This document shows, piece by piece, positions 40,806 through 50,851 of a stretch of 64,000 nt of DNA. Positions within the stretch are counted from its first letter, which is position 1. Each line of letters opens with the position of its first letter. The translations under genes were made by a program, and so were the position numbers. This stretch comes from Clostridium sp. GTDB taxonomy: Bacteria; Bacillota; Clostridia; Lachnospirales; Lachnospiraceae. The notes under the pieces are model-generated. The model was not told where the DNA came from. It ran no database searches and worked only from the letters and a program-made list of their open reading frames with translations. The stretch covers positions 77,064 to 141,063 of the forward strand of contig JAGZZT010000014.1 in NCBI GenBank assembly GCA_018377235.1. Direction: 5' to 3'.

Positions 40806-42872
40806 ATGACAAGACCAGATACACGATTCGGTTCCATGGTATTCGGAGATTCTGCCATGAAGGAACGCCTTCCTAAAAATGTTTACCTCCAGCTGTGCCG
40901 CACTATCCGCGATGGCAGAAGCCTGGATTCTGAAATTTCTGATGTTGTGGCCAATGCCATGAAAGACTGGGCCGTTGAACACGGAGCAACTCACTTTACC
41001 CACTGGTTCCAGCCCATGACTGGAATTACTGCTGAAAAACATGACAGCTTTATCACTCCCTTTTCAGGAAAAGAGCTGGTAAAAGGTGAGCCCGATGCCT
41101 CATCCTTCCCTAACGGCGGTCTCCGCTCTACTTTTGAGGCCAGAGGCTACACAGCCTGGGATCCTACCTCCTACGCCTTTATCAAGGATCGGGTGCTCTG
41201 TATTCCCACAGCCTTCTATTCTTACAGCGGAGAGGCTCTTGACAAAAAAACTCCTCTTCTTCGCAGTATGGAAACATTAAGCCGGCAGGCCGTCCGTATT
41301 CTTCATTTGTTTGGGGAAGAAGCTGAGTGGGTGCGTCCTACGATTGGAGCTGAGCAGGAATATTTCTTAATCGATGAAGACATTTTCCTGAAACGAAAAG
41401 ATCTGATGATGACAGGCAGAACTCTGTTTGGAGCTATGGCTTCCAAAGGCCAGGAACTGGATGATCACTATTTCGGCGCCATAAAACCCCGTGTCCAGGC
41501 CTTTATGGACGAGCTCAATGATGAACTGTGGAAACTTGGCATTCTGGCCAAGACAGAGCACAATGAAGTAGCCCCTGCCCAGCATGAACTGGCTCCTGTC
41601 TATGTTACAGCCAATGCAGCCATTGATCAGAACCAGCTCACAATGGAAATGATGCAGAAAATCGCCCGACGCCACCATATGGTATGTCTTCTTCACGAGA
41701 AACCATTTGACGGTGTCAATGGAAGCGGCAAGCACAATAACTGGTCTATCTGCGACAGCTATGGAAATAATCTGCTGGAACCGGGAAATACGCCTCTGAG
41801 CAACGCCAGATTCCTCCTCTTTTTTACAGCCATTATCAAAGCGGTAGACGAGTATCAGGATCTGCTTCGTTTAAGCGTTGCTTCCGCTGGGAATGACCAC
41901 CGGCTGGGCGCTAACGAAGCTCCTCCTGCCATTGTATCTATGTTCATTGGATCTGAACTGGAAGCTGTTCTCAGATCCATTGAGACGGATCTTCCTTACG
42001 AGTATTCCGAGGATACTGTTCCACTCCGAGTTGGAGCCCACGTCCTTCCAAAATTCCCGCGGGATACAACCGACCGGAACAGAACGTCTCCCTTCGCCTT
42101 TACGGGAAACAAATTTGAGTTCCGTATGCCTGGTTCTTCTGCCTCTCTGTCAGGGCCTAACATAGTACTCAATACAGCCGTAGCCGAGGAGCTGCGTCAG
42201 TTTGCCGTGGAACTTGAAAAAGCAGAAGATTTCGATTCTGCTCTTCACAGCCTTATTAAACGCACCATCAAAGAGCATAAACGTATTATCTTTAATGGAA
42301 ACGGTTATGAAGACAGCTGGATAGAAGAAGCTGGAAGAAGAGGACTCTTAAATCTGAAGACAACTCCTGAAGCTGTTTCGCATTTTACAGATCCAAAAAA
42401 TCTGGCATTGTTTTCCTCCCATCGTGTATTCAGTGCTTCTGAGGTATCCGCACGATGTGAAATTATGTTTGAAAACTATGTCAAAGTCCTGAACATTGAG
42501 GCTTTGACCATGATTGAAATGGCACGCAGAGATATTCTTCCAGCTGTCTCACGTTTTTCTGGTGAACTGGCTTCTTCTTCCCTAAAAAAGAAACAGCTGC
42601 TTTCCAGCATCTCTGCCTTTTATGAGGAAACTGCAGTATCTGAGCTTTCCCTTCTGGCAGACAAAACCTTTCAGGCAGTCTCCTCCCTTGAACAGGCGCT
42701 TTCCGATGCAAAAATGCAGAAAGAAGGAAAAGACGAAGCATTTTTCTTCTGCAGCCATGTTGTGCCAGCCATGGCAGAACTTCGGGAAACCGTCGACAAG
42801 ATGGAAGTCTTAACAGACTCTCACAGATGGCCCTATCCATCTTATGGCGATATTATTTTCAGTGTAAAATAA
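40806..42872 (+). CDS. glnN: Glutamine synthetase, type III
   Basis: The enzyme makes glutamine from glutamate, ammonia and ATP. The start at 40806 (MTRPDTRFGSMVFGDSAMKE) has AAGGAGAA upstream. The 688-residue length and the N-terminal FGSMVFGDSAMKERLPK are typical of GSIII. Catalytic-core segments are THFTHWFQPMTG, IGAEQEYFLID (metal-binding glutamates), VAPAQHELAPVY, NGSGKHNNWS and RTSPFAFTGNKFEFRMPGSS. It starts the glnN-asnB unit, divergent from the glutamine-consuming pyrG operon. Confidence 0.96.
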   Translation: MTRPDTRFGSMVFGDSAMKERLPKNVYLQLCRTIRDGRSLDSEISDVVANAMKDWAVEHGATHFTHWFQPMTGITAEKHDSFITPFSGKELVKGEPDASSFPNGGLRSTFEARGYTAWDPTSYAFIKDRVLCIPTAFYSYSGEALDKKTPLLRSMETLSRQAVRILHLFGEEAEWVRPTIGAEQEYFLIDEDIFLKRKDLMMTGRTLFGAMASKGQELDDHYFGAIKPRVQAFMDELNDELWKLGILAKTEHNEVAPAQHELAPVYVTANAAIDQNQLTMEMMQKIARRHHMVCLLHEKPFDGVNGSGKHNNWSICDSYGNNLLEPGNTPLSNARFLLFFTAIIKAVDEYQDLLRLSVASAGNDHRLGANEAPPAIVSMFIGSELEAVLRSIETDLPYEYSEDTVPLRVGAHVLPKFPRDTTDRNRTSPFAFTGNKFEFRMPGSSASLSGPNIVLNTAVAEELRQFAVELEKAEDFDSALHSLIKRTIKEHKRIIFNGNGYEDSWIEEAGRRGLLNLKTTPEAVSHFTDPKNLALFSSHRVFSASEVSARCEIMFENYVKVLNIEALTMIEMARRDILPAVSRFSGELASSSLKKKQLLSSISAFYEETAVSELSLLADKTFQAVSSLEQALSDAKMQKEGKDEAFFFCSHVVPAMAELRETVDKMEVLTDSHRWPYPSYGDIIFSVK

Positions 42873-42888
42873 CAGGAGGATTTTTATC

Positions 42889-44532
42889 ATGTGCTCAATT
42901 ATATGCTACTGTAAACCCGGAGCGGATTCAGATAAGCTGGAGGCTCTCTTTGCCCGCTCCGAGGAGCGCGGCCCTGACGATACAAAAATCGAAGATACTG
43001 GCGCAGGACTGATCGGCTTTAAACGGCTGGCAATTATGGGGCCGACACCAGAGGGAATGCAGCCATTTGTACAAAACGGCAGTTATTCTGCCTGCAATGG
43101 TGAACTCTATGGCTTCAGACCGGTAAAGGAGGAATTGGAGAAAAAAGGGGTTCTATTTCAAAGCGGAAGCGACTGTGAACTTCTTCTTCCTCTGTACAAA
43201 CAATATGGAACTGATCTATTTGCCCTCCTGGACGCAGAATTTGCGCTTGTTCTCTTTGATGCAGAGTCAAACTCCTTCATCGCTGCCAGGGATCCTTTCG
43301 GTATCCGTCCTCTCTTTTATGGATACGATGCAGACGGCTTCATCTGCTTTGCCAGCGAAGCCCGATGCCTTATCGGCCTGTGCCGGGAAATCCTCCCGTT
43401 TCCTCCTGGCCATTATTATCAAAATGGTGTTTTTACCTGTTATAGAGATGTCTCTTCGCCTTCAGAGGATACCATTTTTTCAGAGAAACGCCCTTCTCCT
43501 TTTCATCCAGAGAATGGGCTTCTATCCTCTCCCGAGGAAGGGCTTGATTCCATCTGTTCCAATATCCGAAATCTCCTGACAGAAGGAGTCAGAAAAAGGC
43601 TGGATGCCGATGTGCCCCTGGGCTTTCTTTTAAGCGGTGGTCTCGATTCTTCTCTTGTATGCGCCATATCCGCCAGGATTCTAAAAGAGCCAATCCGTAC
43701 CTTTGCGATTGGAATGGAGGAAGACGCCATTGACTTAAAGTACGCCAGACAGGCGGCTCATTACATAGGAAGCATACACACAGAAATTATCATCAGCCGA
43801 AAAGATGTCTTAAATGCTGTGGAACCTGTAATTTCCATCCTGGGAACCTATGATATTACTACGATCCGGGCTTCTATTGGTATGTATCTTCTCTGCAAAG
43901 CGATACATGAGACCACTGATATCCGTGTTCTGATGACAGGGGAAATTTCTGACGAGCTGTTTGGATATAAATATACCGATTTTGCCCCCAGTCCGGAAGC
44001 ATTTCAGCAGGAAAGCAAAAAACGGGTCAGAGAACTGTATATGTACGATGTGCTGAGGGCTGATCGATGTATCAGCGACAACTCTATGGAAGGCCGTGTT
44101 CCTTTTGGAGATCTTGCCTTTGCAGAATACGTTATGAGTATTGACCCTGAAAAAAAGATGAACCATTATGGAAAGGGCAAATATCTTCTCCGTCGGGCTT
44201 TTATGGACGAAAATCTTCTTCCTCCTGAGCTTCTGATGAGAGAAAAGGCCGCATTTTCCGATGCAGTAGGACATTCTATGGTAGATGATCTGAAAGAATA
44301 TGCAGAACAGCTTTACACAGACAAAGAGTTTGCTCAAAAAGCTGCCTCATATTCTTACTGCCCTCCCTTTACGAAAGAATCTCTGTACTACAGAGAGGTC
44401 TTTGAACGCTTCTATCCAGGCCAGGCAGCCATGATTGCCGGATACTGGATGCCTAACAAGGACTGGGAGGGCTGTCAGGTAAACGATCCTTCTGCCCGTG
44501 TTCTATCCAATTATGGAGACAGCGGAAAATAG
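42889..44532 (+). CDS. asnB: Asparagine synthase B, glutamine-hydrolysing
   Basis: AsnB makes asparagine from aspartate, ATP and glutamine. The 547-residue product has the nucleophile Cys2 directly after the start Met (MCSI). The glutaminase domain includes ACNGELYGF and the GSDCELLLPLYKQYG segment; the synthetase domain has the pyrophosphate loop FLLSGGLDSSLVCAISA (about residues 247-263) and MTGEISDELFGYKY. It starts 16 bases after glnN with AGGAGG, so it is co-transcribed with glutamine synthetase. Confidence 0.93.
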   Translation: MCSIICYCKPGADSDKLEALFARSEERGPDDTKIEDTGAGLIGFKRLAIMGPTPEGMQPFVQNGSYSACNGELYGFRPVKEELEKKGVLFQSGSDCELLLPLYKQYGTDLFALLDAEFALVLFDAESNSFIAARDPFGIRPLFYGYDADGFICFASEARCLIGLCREILPFPPGHYYQNGVFTCYRDVSSPSEDTIFSEKRPSPFHPENGLLSSPEEGLDSICSNIRNLLTEGVRKRLDADVPLGFLLSGGLDSSLVCAISARILKEPIRTFAIGMEEDAIDLKYARQAAHYIGSIHTEIIISRKDVLNAVEPVISILGTYDITTIRASIGMYLLCKAIHETTDIRVLMTGEISDELFGYKYTDFAPSPEAFQQESKKRVRELYMYDVLRADRCISDNSMEGRVPFGDLAFAEYVMSIDPEKKMNHYGKGKYLLRRAFMDENLLPPELLMREKAAFSDAVGHSMVDDLKEYAEQLYTDKEFAQKAASYSYCPPFTKESLYYREVFERFYPGQAAMIAGYWMPNKDWEGCQVNDPSARVLSNYGDSGK

Positions 44533-44562
44533 CAAAAATATGTTGGAGGGGAAGCCATATGA

Positions 44563-45588
44563 CTACGGCTCCTCCTCCACCCCCGCATCTGTCAGCTGAT
44601 TAATCATTTCCTCCATCTCCTCCAGATCACTGGAGATAAGCGGAATACTGCACTTTTCACAGGTATCAGTCAGAGCTGCAAAAATCCAGGGATTTCTCGC
44701 ATAGATAGTTCTTGGCCTTCCATTTTTCATAATATAATTTAACAGAAAATGGAGAATTGCACTGACCTCGTTGTCCTCTGGCTCCAGTACCTGCATATTA
44801 AGGACTGCCTTCGTCCTCTTCTCCATTACAAGAAAGGCTCTGGGGAAAAACGGGCGATCATAGCCCTCCTCCATCACCTCTGCATTCATATAGAACAGAT
44901 CCATACACAGCTCACTGATACTTCTTGGGCGGGCTTTTACAGCCTCAATCTGATCCATACTCCGAAGGCGGGCCAGAGGATATTTTCTTCTGCCAGAAGG
45001 AATCGGCGCAGAAGCTGTATGCCACTCTCCCTTCTCGCTGTCCTGGCTTCGCCAGAGAAATTCTCCTCTCTCAAACCGCACCTTGACCGCACCCTCTCTG
45101 ACGTCCTTCACCGCCTCTTCCATACGATGAAATGACTCTGTTAAAGCCTGTATTTCATCTTCATCCGGTGTCCATGGCGCGTAGGCCTTCCGCCAAGAGA
45201 GAAAGCATGGCCATTTTCCCCGTCCTCTGAAGGTCAGACCCAGCTCTTTTATAATATCCCGCTGCTTCTGCGGCACATCTTCCCGATCACAAAGCTTAAA
45301 AGACAAACAGCGCTGCTCCCTGAGAGCGAAGGAAGCTAAAGCCTCCCCTCTGGTGCTCTCTGTCAAATCAAAATCTTCAAGTCCATCGTTTCCCGCATAC
45401 ACTGTCACGCCCCGGCTGTGAATCCCTCTCCCGGACACACTCATAAACAGCGGTTCCTTTTCCCCACTCTCCTGAATGACGATTACATCTGTATTCCAAA
45501 AATCCTCCCAGGGGGCCAGCTCCGTCACAGCGGCGGCAGCCTGGTAGAGAGCGTTCCATTGTTCCAGAGAAGCTTCCTGTTTCATCAT
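44563..45588 (-). CDS. Uncharacterised cytosolic protein (DUF6930-like)
   Basis: The 341-residue product has no signal peptide or membrane helix and is acidic with many tryptophans. Segments such as WEDFWNTDVIVIQES near the N-terminus and AILHFLLNYIMKNGRPRTIY near the C-terminus recall proteins annotated with DUF6930 and a partner DUF in Clostridia. I recognise the pattern only loosely and no function is known to me. The start is at one of two adjacent ATG codons (45588 or 45585). It is monocistronic and convergent with asnB. Confidence 0.65.
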   Translation of the reverse strand: MMKQEASLEQWNALYQAAAAVTELAPWEDFWNTDVIVIQESGEKEPLFMSVSGRGIHSRGVTVYAGNDGLEDFDLTESTRGEALASFALREQRCLSFKLCDREDVPQKQRDIIKELGLTFRGRGKWPCFLSWRKAYAPWTPDEDEIQALTESFHRMEEAVKDVREGAVKVRFERGEFLWRSQDSEKGEWHTASAPIPSGRRKYPLARLRSMDQIEAVKARPRSISELCMDLFYMNAEVMEEGYDRPFFPRAFLVMEKRTKAVLNMQVLEPEDNEVSAILHFLLNYIMKNGRPRTIYARNPWIFAALTDTCEKCSIPLISSDLEEMEEMINQLTDAGVEEEP

Positions 45589-45670
45589 TTATCCCTGTTT
45601 CCTTTCTGTCGTATATTTTCTGCAATACATCTATTATGACATAAAAAAAGACAGGGGACAAGATTTTGTG

Positions 45671-47026
45671 TCATTTTCTTCTCCTCTCCATCCTCCAGAA
45701 GTACCAGAAACCAGCGATATCGGCTAAAAACCAGCCGACAGGAACAGCCCACCAGATTCCCAGAAGTCCTATGGCAGGAATGGGGGAAAGCAGATACGCC
45801 AGAGCTACCCTTGTTCCTAAAGAAATGACTGTGAGAACAACAGATACACCAGCCCGGCCCAGGCCGCGGTAAAGTCCGTAGAGCAGGAACAGACAGCCGA
45901 TTCCCACATAACAGGCCCCTTCAATATGAAGGTACTGAACCCCAATCCTTATGATTTCCGTTTCCTCAGGGCTGATAAAAATAGTCATCAGAGTTCCTGC
46001 AAAGCATACAATGACTGCCGAAATGACAAGGCAGAACAGGCCTGAACTTAATACGGCAGCCTTCAGCCCAGAACGAATCCGTTCTGTTTTTCCTGCTCCC
46101 TGGTTCTGGGCGATAAAAGTAGAAAAAGCATTTCCAAAATCCTGTACCGGCATATAAGCAAAGGAATCTATCTTCACCGCCGCCGCAAAGGCAGCCATTA
46201 CTGTTACCCCATAACTGTTTACAAGCCCCTGCACCATAAGAATTCCGAAATTCATCACTGACTGCTGAGCGCAGGTTAGAATGGAATACCTGGATATTGT
46301 CTTTAAAATATTTTTATCCCGGTAAAAATGGCGTTTTCCTGGCAGCAGGTGAGGCATCTTTATACATACATAGCCTCCAATTCCCACGGCAGACAAAAGC
46401 TGGGCCAGAATCGTTGCCCAGGCTGCTCCTGCTGTTCCCATATGAAACTTCAAAATAAACACCAGATCTAAAGCAATATTTCCAAGAGCAGAGACCGCCA
46501 GAAACAAAAGAGGTACCACCGAATTTCCCAGAGACCGCAAAAGTGCGGCGAAATAATTGTACACAAAGGTAAACATGAGACCAGTAAAAATGACCTTCAG
46601 ATATTCTCTTGTCTCTGTCAAAATATCAGATGGAATCCGGAGAATCTCCATCATAGGATCCAGAAAAGCCAGAGCAAGGAACTCTGCCAGAGCTGTAACA
46701 AGGCCAATAAACAGGAAGGACTGGACAAAGCTGTTTTTCATCCTCTCTGTGTCCCCCGCTCCGCAAAGCATGGAAAACAGGACTCCGCTTCCCATGCAGA
46801 GCCCCAGAATCACAGAAGTGAGAAAGGTCATTACCGTGTAAGAAGAACCTACTGCCGCCAGAGCGCCTGGTCCCAGAAAACGTCCCACAATCAGGGTATC
46901 TGCCACATTATAAAACTGCTGAAGCAGATTCCCGGCAATAAGCGGCAGCGCAAACATCCACATAGAGCGGGCCACCGGCCCTTCCGTCAGATCAATCCTT
47001 CCCCCAGCTGATATTCTCTGTTTCAT
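45671..47026 (-). CDS. MATE family efflux transporter
   Basis: The start at 47026 (MKQRISAGGRIDLTEGPVAR) was chosen because MATE proteins of this group begin with a short RIDLTEGP-like segment; a longer frame lacks family similarity. The 451-residue product has 12 predicted helices. MATE motifs are seen in PLIAGNLLQQFYNVADTLIV and its counterpart in the second half (NFGILMVQGLVNSYGVTVMA). Such proteins export cationic drugs or metabolites using Na+ or H+. It is divergent from the diguanylate cyclase gene. Confidence 0.9.
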   Translation of the reverse strand: MKQRISAGGRIDLTEGPVARSMWMFALPLIAGNLLQQFYNVADTLIVGRFLGPGALAAVGSSYTVMTFLTSVILGLCMGSGVLFSMLCGAGDTERMKNSFVQSFLFIGLVTALAEFLALAFLDPMMEILRIPSDILTETREYLKVIFTGLMFTFVYNYFAALLRSLGNSVVPLLFLAVSALGNIALDLVFILKFHMGTAGAAWATILAQLLSAVGIGGYVCIKMPHLLPGKRHFYRDKNILKTISRYSILTCAQQSVMNFGILMVQGLVNSYGVTVMAAFAAAVKIDSFAYMPVQDFGNAFSTFIAQNQGAGKTERIRSGLKAAVLSSGLFCLVISAVIVCFAGTLMTIFISPEETEIIRIGVQYLHIEGACYVGIGCLFLLYGLYRGLGRAGVSVVLTVISLGTRVALAYLLSPIPAIGLLGIWWAVPVGWFLADIAGFWYFWRMERRRK

Positions 47027-47258
47027 TTTATTTTCACATCCTGTCTGTTTGAATTTCTTGCCCGTTTTGCGGGATTTCACTTTTGTGGAATACACTGACA
47101 TTATCATATCAGAATTTCTGTCTGATGTCATTAATCATCATCATTTCAAATCTTGATACTGTTCAAATAGATCCTTTTATTGTATAATTATAATTAATAA
47201 GCTGCTCCTTCATCCTATTCTGACAATCGGCACAAAACTATGCAGAGGAAACAACGAT

Positions 47259-49157
47259 ATGGACAATGCACACGCATCTGATATACATTTGGGAACCAAA
47301 CCGCTGGTTATTATCCTGACGGCTGTTATTCTTTCTGTTGTCATTATGGTCAGCCTGTTTGCTCTCTACTTTAATAAGGTCTACAACACCGTTCTGGAAA
47401 AGGATATCGAACAGATCGAGTGGACTTCCCATTATGTCACTAAGCTGATACATACAGAAATTCAGCACAGTGTAGATATTCTGCGTGCCAGTGAAGATAT
47501 GTTCCACTCAAATGAATACTCTGGACTGGAAAATATGAGGAGCAGTCTGAGTGAAATCCGGGAAGGGCTTCATTTTCAAAAAATGGGAGCTGCAAATTTA
47601 GATGGAGAAAGCATGGACAACACAGGAGCCATCGGTCAGATAGATGATCCTGAGCTGTTGGAGAGCATAAAAAATGATGAAAGCTACATTTCTAATGTTC
47701 TGACTGCCTCAGATGATATGCTGATCGCTGTTCCCCTTCATCATGACGGACAAATCGTAGGGGCACTGTGGGGCCATTTGTCGATTTCCTCTATTGCCGA
47801 AAAAATTGAGATGGATAAGGAGATGCACCGGTATTTCCAGATTGTAGACGACAATGGAAACTATATCAGTCATTCTGGAAACGTCTATTCCTTTGCCGAA
47901 GATCTGAATATCTGGGAAGAAATGAAGCGATATACCTTTGCCGGAAATGTGACTGTAGAAAGTATCCGACAGGATATTCAGAATGGAAAATCAGGGTATT
48001 TTCACTTTTCTTATCAGGACCAGGGCAGATATGTGACTTACGAACCTCTGGGAATCAACAACTGGTATGTATTTTCTGTAGTAGTGGAAAGCTTTCTGGA
48101 AGATTATGCCGAAAATATAGAGAGAATTTTTGCATGGCTTCTGGCAGGCATCTCTGTCTGCGTTATCTCAGTTTTTGCAATTATCGGCCATTTTATCATA
48201 CGTGTTATGAACACAATTAAGATACAAAATCGTCAGATGCAGGTGAAAAACTCCCTCCTTTCCATGATTTTGAAGAAAACTAATGACATACCTTTTGAAA
48301 TTAATCTGGAACAAAATCTGCTTTTTCTCTATTATCATCTGGATGATTCAGATTTAGATTATCAGATTATTTCAGATTTTACCCCTGACCATCTTCTGGA
48401 GAAAGGATTAATCCGTCAGGAAGGCTACGCTTCTTACAAAACTTTTTATGAAACGGCTATGAGCGGCGGAAAAGTCGACCCTATTGTGATAGAAATCGAT
48501 CTCAGCCACAAATGGGAATGGACCAAGGTTCATGCTCTCACCATTGACCGCGAACATATTATCGGATTTCTGGAAAATTACAATGAACAGATGAAACGCG
48601 AAATAGCTCTCAAGGAGCTTAATCAGAAACATCAGACTGATCCTCTGACAAATCTATACAGCCGCGAGGCTTTTATCCAGAAAACAGAGGATGCTCTGAG
48701 ACACTATACCGCTGGCACTCAGGGGATCAGCGCGTTGTTTTTGCTGGATCTGGATCATTTTAAAGAGGTAAATGATAAGCTGGGGCATATGATGGGAGAT
48801 CATGTTTTAGAGGAGACAGGACTCATCCTAAAATCCGTTATCCGCAGCACAGATCTGTCGGGACGCCTGGGTGGAGATGAATTTGTACTGTTTATTCAAA
48901 ATGCTGCAGATATACATGGCTTAGAGCGCTGCGCCGAAAAGCTGGTCTCAGCTCTTAGGAGAACCTTTGAGAGAAACGGGCTCGCAGTATCTGCCAGCGT
49001 TTCCATTGGAATCGTCCCTGCCAGGGGCGGCGAATCCTTCTCCCAGCTTTATGAGGCCGCCGATAGGGCTTTATATGATGTCAAGCGGACTCATGGAAAC
49101 GGATATAAATTTGCCAAAGTTCCCTCTGAAGTTCCCTTTATAAAGCCCTCTCTATAA
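47259..49157 (+). CDS. Membrane diguanylate cyclase (GGDEF) with Cache-type sensor
   Basis: The enzyme would make cyclic di-GMP. The 632-residue product has a first membrane helix (about residues 17-39), an extracytoplasmic sensor of about 245 residues (VVDDNGNYISHSGNVYSF recalls dCache folds), a second helix (about residues 288-312), a PAS-like linker, and a GGDEF domain from about residue 455. The active loop is GRLGGDEFVLFI, preceded by RSTD, the RxxD inhibitory product-binding site. Both are intact, so it should be an active, feedback-inhibited cyclase. The -10 TATAAT lies about 65 bases upstream. Confidence 0.93.
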   Translation: MDNAHASDIHLGTKPLVIILTAVILSVVIMVSLFALYFNKVYNTVLEKDIEQIEWTSHYVTKLIHTEIQHSVDILRASEDMFHSNEYSGLENMRSSLSEIREGLHFQKMGAANLDGESMDNTGAIGQIDDPELLESIKNDESYISNVLTASDDMLIAVPLHHDGQIVGALWGHLSISSIAEKIEMDKEMHRYFQIVDDNGNYISHSGNVYSFAEDLNIWEEMKRYTFAGNVTVESIRQDIQNGKSGYFHFSYQDQGRYVTYEPLGINNWYVFSVVVESFLEDYAENIERIFAWLLAGISVCVISVFAIIGHFIIRVMNTIKIQNRQMQVKNSLLSMILKKTNDIPFEINLEQNLLFLYYHLDDSDLDYQIISDFTPDHLLEKGLIRQEGYASYKTFYETAMSGGKVDPIVIEIDLSHKWEWTKVHALTIDREHIIGFLENYNEQMKREIALKELNQKHQTDPLTNLYSREAFIQKTEDALRHYTAGTQGISALFLLDLDHFKEVNDKLGHMMGDHVLEETGLILKSVIRSTDLSGRLGGDEFVLFIQNAADIHGLERCAEKLVSALRRTFERNGLAVSASVSIGIVPARGGESFSQLYEAADRALYDVKRTHGNGYKFAKVPSEVPFIKPSL

Positions 49158-49184
49158 ATTTTTCCTTATACAAGTCAGTTAAAA

Positions 49185-49229
49185 ACGGCGGGTTCTGAGC
49201 AAAACGCTCCTTCCCGCCGTCTTTTTTTC
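49185..49229 (+). terminator. Terminator of the diguanylate cyclase gene
   Basis: ACGGCGGG pairs with CCCGCCGT, with a GAGC/GCTC inner pairing, and is followed by seven T. It is convergent with the ABC permease gene. Confidence 0.85.
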
Positions 49230-49274
49230 TGTCATTTCATCCTGCATCAGTCTGCAAGGGACAACACGCCTGCT

Positions 49275-50096
49275 TTATTCCAAATTCAGTTTTCGATCCA
49301 GCACAAATCCTGTTCCCAGCATCAGGATAGCAAGGCTGACAGCCTGAACGGCCAGCATTCCTAATCCCATCATATGAAGATTTCCTATTACGCTTTCAAC
49401 CGTTTCAGAAAGATCCATCAAAAATAATCCGTTTCCCACAAGAAGCATTGCTGCAAAATTCATCACTGTGCTTACTGCCATGAACCAGACTACCGACCAG
49501 ATAACCTTGTGATTTCTGGACATCTGGCCTAATGCCATAGCAAAATACAGTTCATAAATAGAGGCAAAAACTGCCACAATCAATCCCGCCAGCATCTCCA
49601 ATGCAAAAAGTGCCATGTATACAAAAGCAGCTGGATCAGCCTTATAGCCCTCCGTCAAAAAAGCCCACATAAGAATCGGCAGTTCATAGAGTGCTCTGAA
49701 GAATTCAATGCCTCCAAACAATCCCATGGATAAAATTCCCACTATCATGGACAAAACAGTGACAGCAAAGGAGACGCAGGCCTTAGAAAAAATCAGTTTC
49801 CAGGTCTTCACCGGGAGAGTGAACATAAGATATCCCTCCTGCCTGAGCAGCCCTTTATAAAAACGCTGGATAATCATAACAGCTGTAAAAACCCCCATGA
49901 CAGCTAAAACCAGCATGTAGAGCGTTAAAGCCGTTGTCTGCATAGTAGAAAACAGCGCCGATCGGTTAATCCACCCTCCCAGAATACTCTGAAAAAGAAG
50001 TCCGTTCACTGCTGCCAGCACCAGGGCAGCTCCGTAAATTGGGAGCATGGTTTTCATCATAGCCTTCCATTCATATTTTAAAAGCTTTCCAAACAT
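49275..50096 (-). CDS. ABC transporter permease (ABC-2 type)
   Basis: The 273-residue product begins MFGKLLKYEWKAMMKTMLPI, the usual start of ABC-2 permeases paired with YtrA-type regulators, and has six hydrophobic helices. It is the membrane part for the ATPase encoded 17 bases upstream. The substrate is unknown; YtrA-linked systems often respond to cell-wall active compounds. Confidence 0.86.
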   Translation of the reverse strand: MFGKLLKYEWKAMMKTMLPIYGAALVLAAVNGLLFQSILGGWINRSALFSTMQTTALTLYMLVLAVMGVFTAVMIIQRFYKGLLRQEGYLMFTLPVKTWKLIFSKACVSFAVTVLSMIVGILSMGLFGGIEFFRALYELPILMWAFLTEGYKADPAAFVYMALFALEMLAGLIVAVFASIYELYFAMALGQMSRNHKVIWSVVWFMAVSTVMNFAAMLLVGNGLFLMDLSETVESVIGNLHMMGLGMLAVQAVSLAILMLGTGFVLDRKLNLE

Positions 50097-50113
50097 AATA
50101 CCGCCTTCCTTTC

Positions 50114-50851
50114 CTATCTGTCCCGCTTATCCGAGCTGTTTCCGCCTCCGTGTACAGCAAAAATCTCCCGGAACAGGTGATCCACTGATTTTCCTTCTGT
50201 TTCCCTTATTTCGTCCACACTGCTGTGGCGGACCAGACGGCCCTCCTTCAGAAAGACAGCCTCATCCAGCACCTTCTCCACATCTGCAATCAGATGGGTA
50301 GAAATAATGACAGACGCGTCCTCTGAGTAATTTGTAAGAATCGTCTGAAGAATATATTCTCTGGCTGCCGGATCCACTCCTCCTATCGGTTCGTCTAAGA
50401 GATACAGTCTGGCGTTCCGGCTCATGACCAGAATCAGCTGGACTTTCTCTTTATTTCCTTTTGAGAGCGTCTTCATCCTGGCTTTTTCGGAAATATTCAA
50501 ATCCTTCAGCATGGCGGCCGCCTTCTGTCTGTCAAAGTCCTTATAAAAATCGGAAAACATATCCAGGAGATCCGACACCCGCATCCAGTCAGCAAAGTAC
50601 GTCTGATCCGGCAGATATGATACTACAGCCTTTGTCTCAATGCCAAGTGTATTTCCCTCTATTTCCAGGCACCCTTCCTCCGGCTTCAGCAGTCCGTTTG
50701 CCAGCTTCATAAGAGTGGTTTTTCCCGATCCATTCGGTCCTAAAAGCCCGATAATTTTCCCGCTTTCTATGGTAAGATCTACATCCTTCAAGGCGTACCT
50801 GGTTCCAAATTTCTTTCCCAGCCCCTTGCAAACTAAAATTTCTCTGCTCAT
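50114..50851 (-). CDS. ABC transporter ATP-binding protein
   Basis: The 245-residue ATPase has Walker A GLLGPNGSGKTTLMKLANG (about residues 34-52), a divergent signature region TLSKGNKEKVQLILVMSRNA and Walker B LYLLDEPIGGVDP. The LSKGNKEK signature in place of LSGGQ is typical of this exporter family. It overlaps the GntR gene by four bases and forms the regulator-ATPase-permease operon. Confidence 0.93.
   Translation of the reverse strand: MSREILVCKGLGKKFGTRYALKDVDLTIESGKIIGLLGPNGSGKTTLMKLANGLLKPEEGCLEIEGNTLGIETKAVVSYLPDQTYFADWMRVSDLLDMFSDFYKDFDRQKAAAMLKDLNISEKARMKTLSKGNKEKVQLILVMSRNARLYLLDEPIGGVDPAAREYILQTILTNYSEDASVIISTHLIADVEKVLDEAVFLKEGRLVRHSSVDEIRETEGKSVDHLFREIFAVHGGGNSSDKRDR

Noticed and set aside
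44533..44600. Inverted GC-rich segments after asnB as a terminator
   Set aside because: The pairing is short and interrupted and no T run follows.
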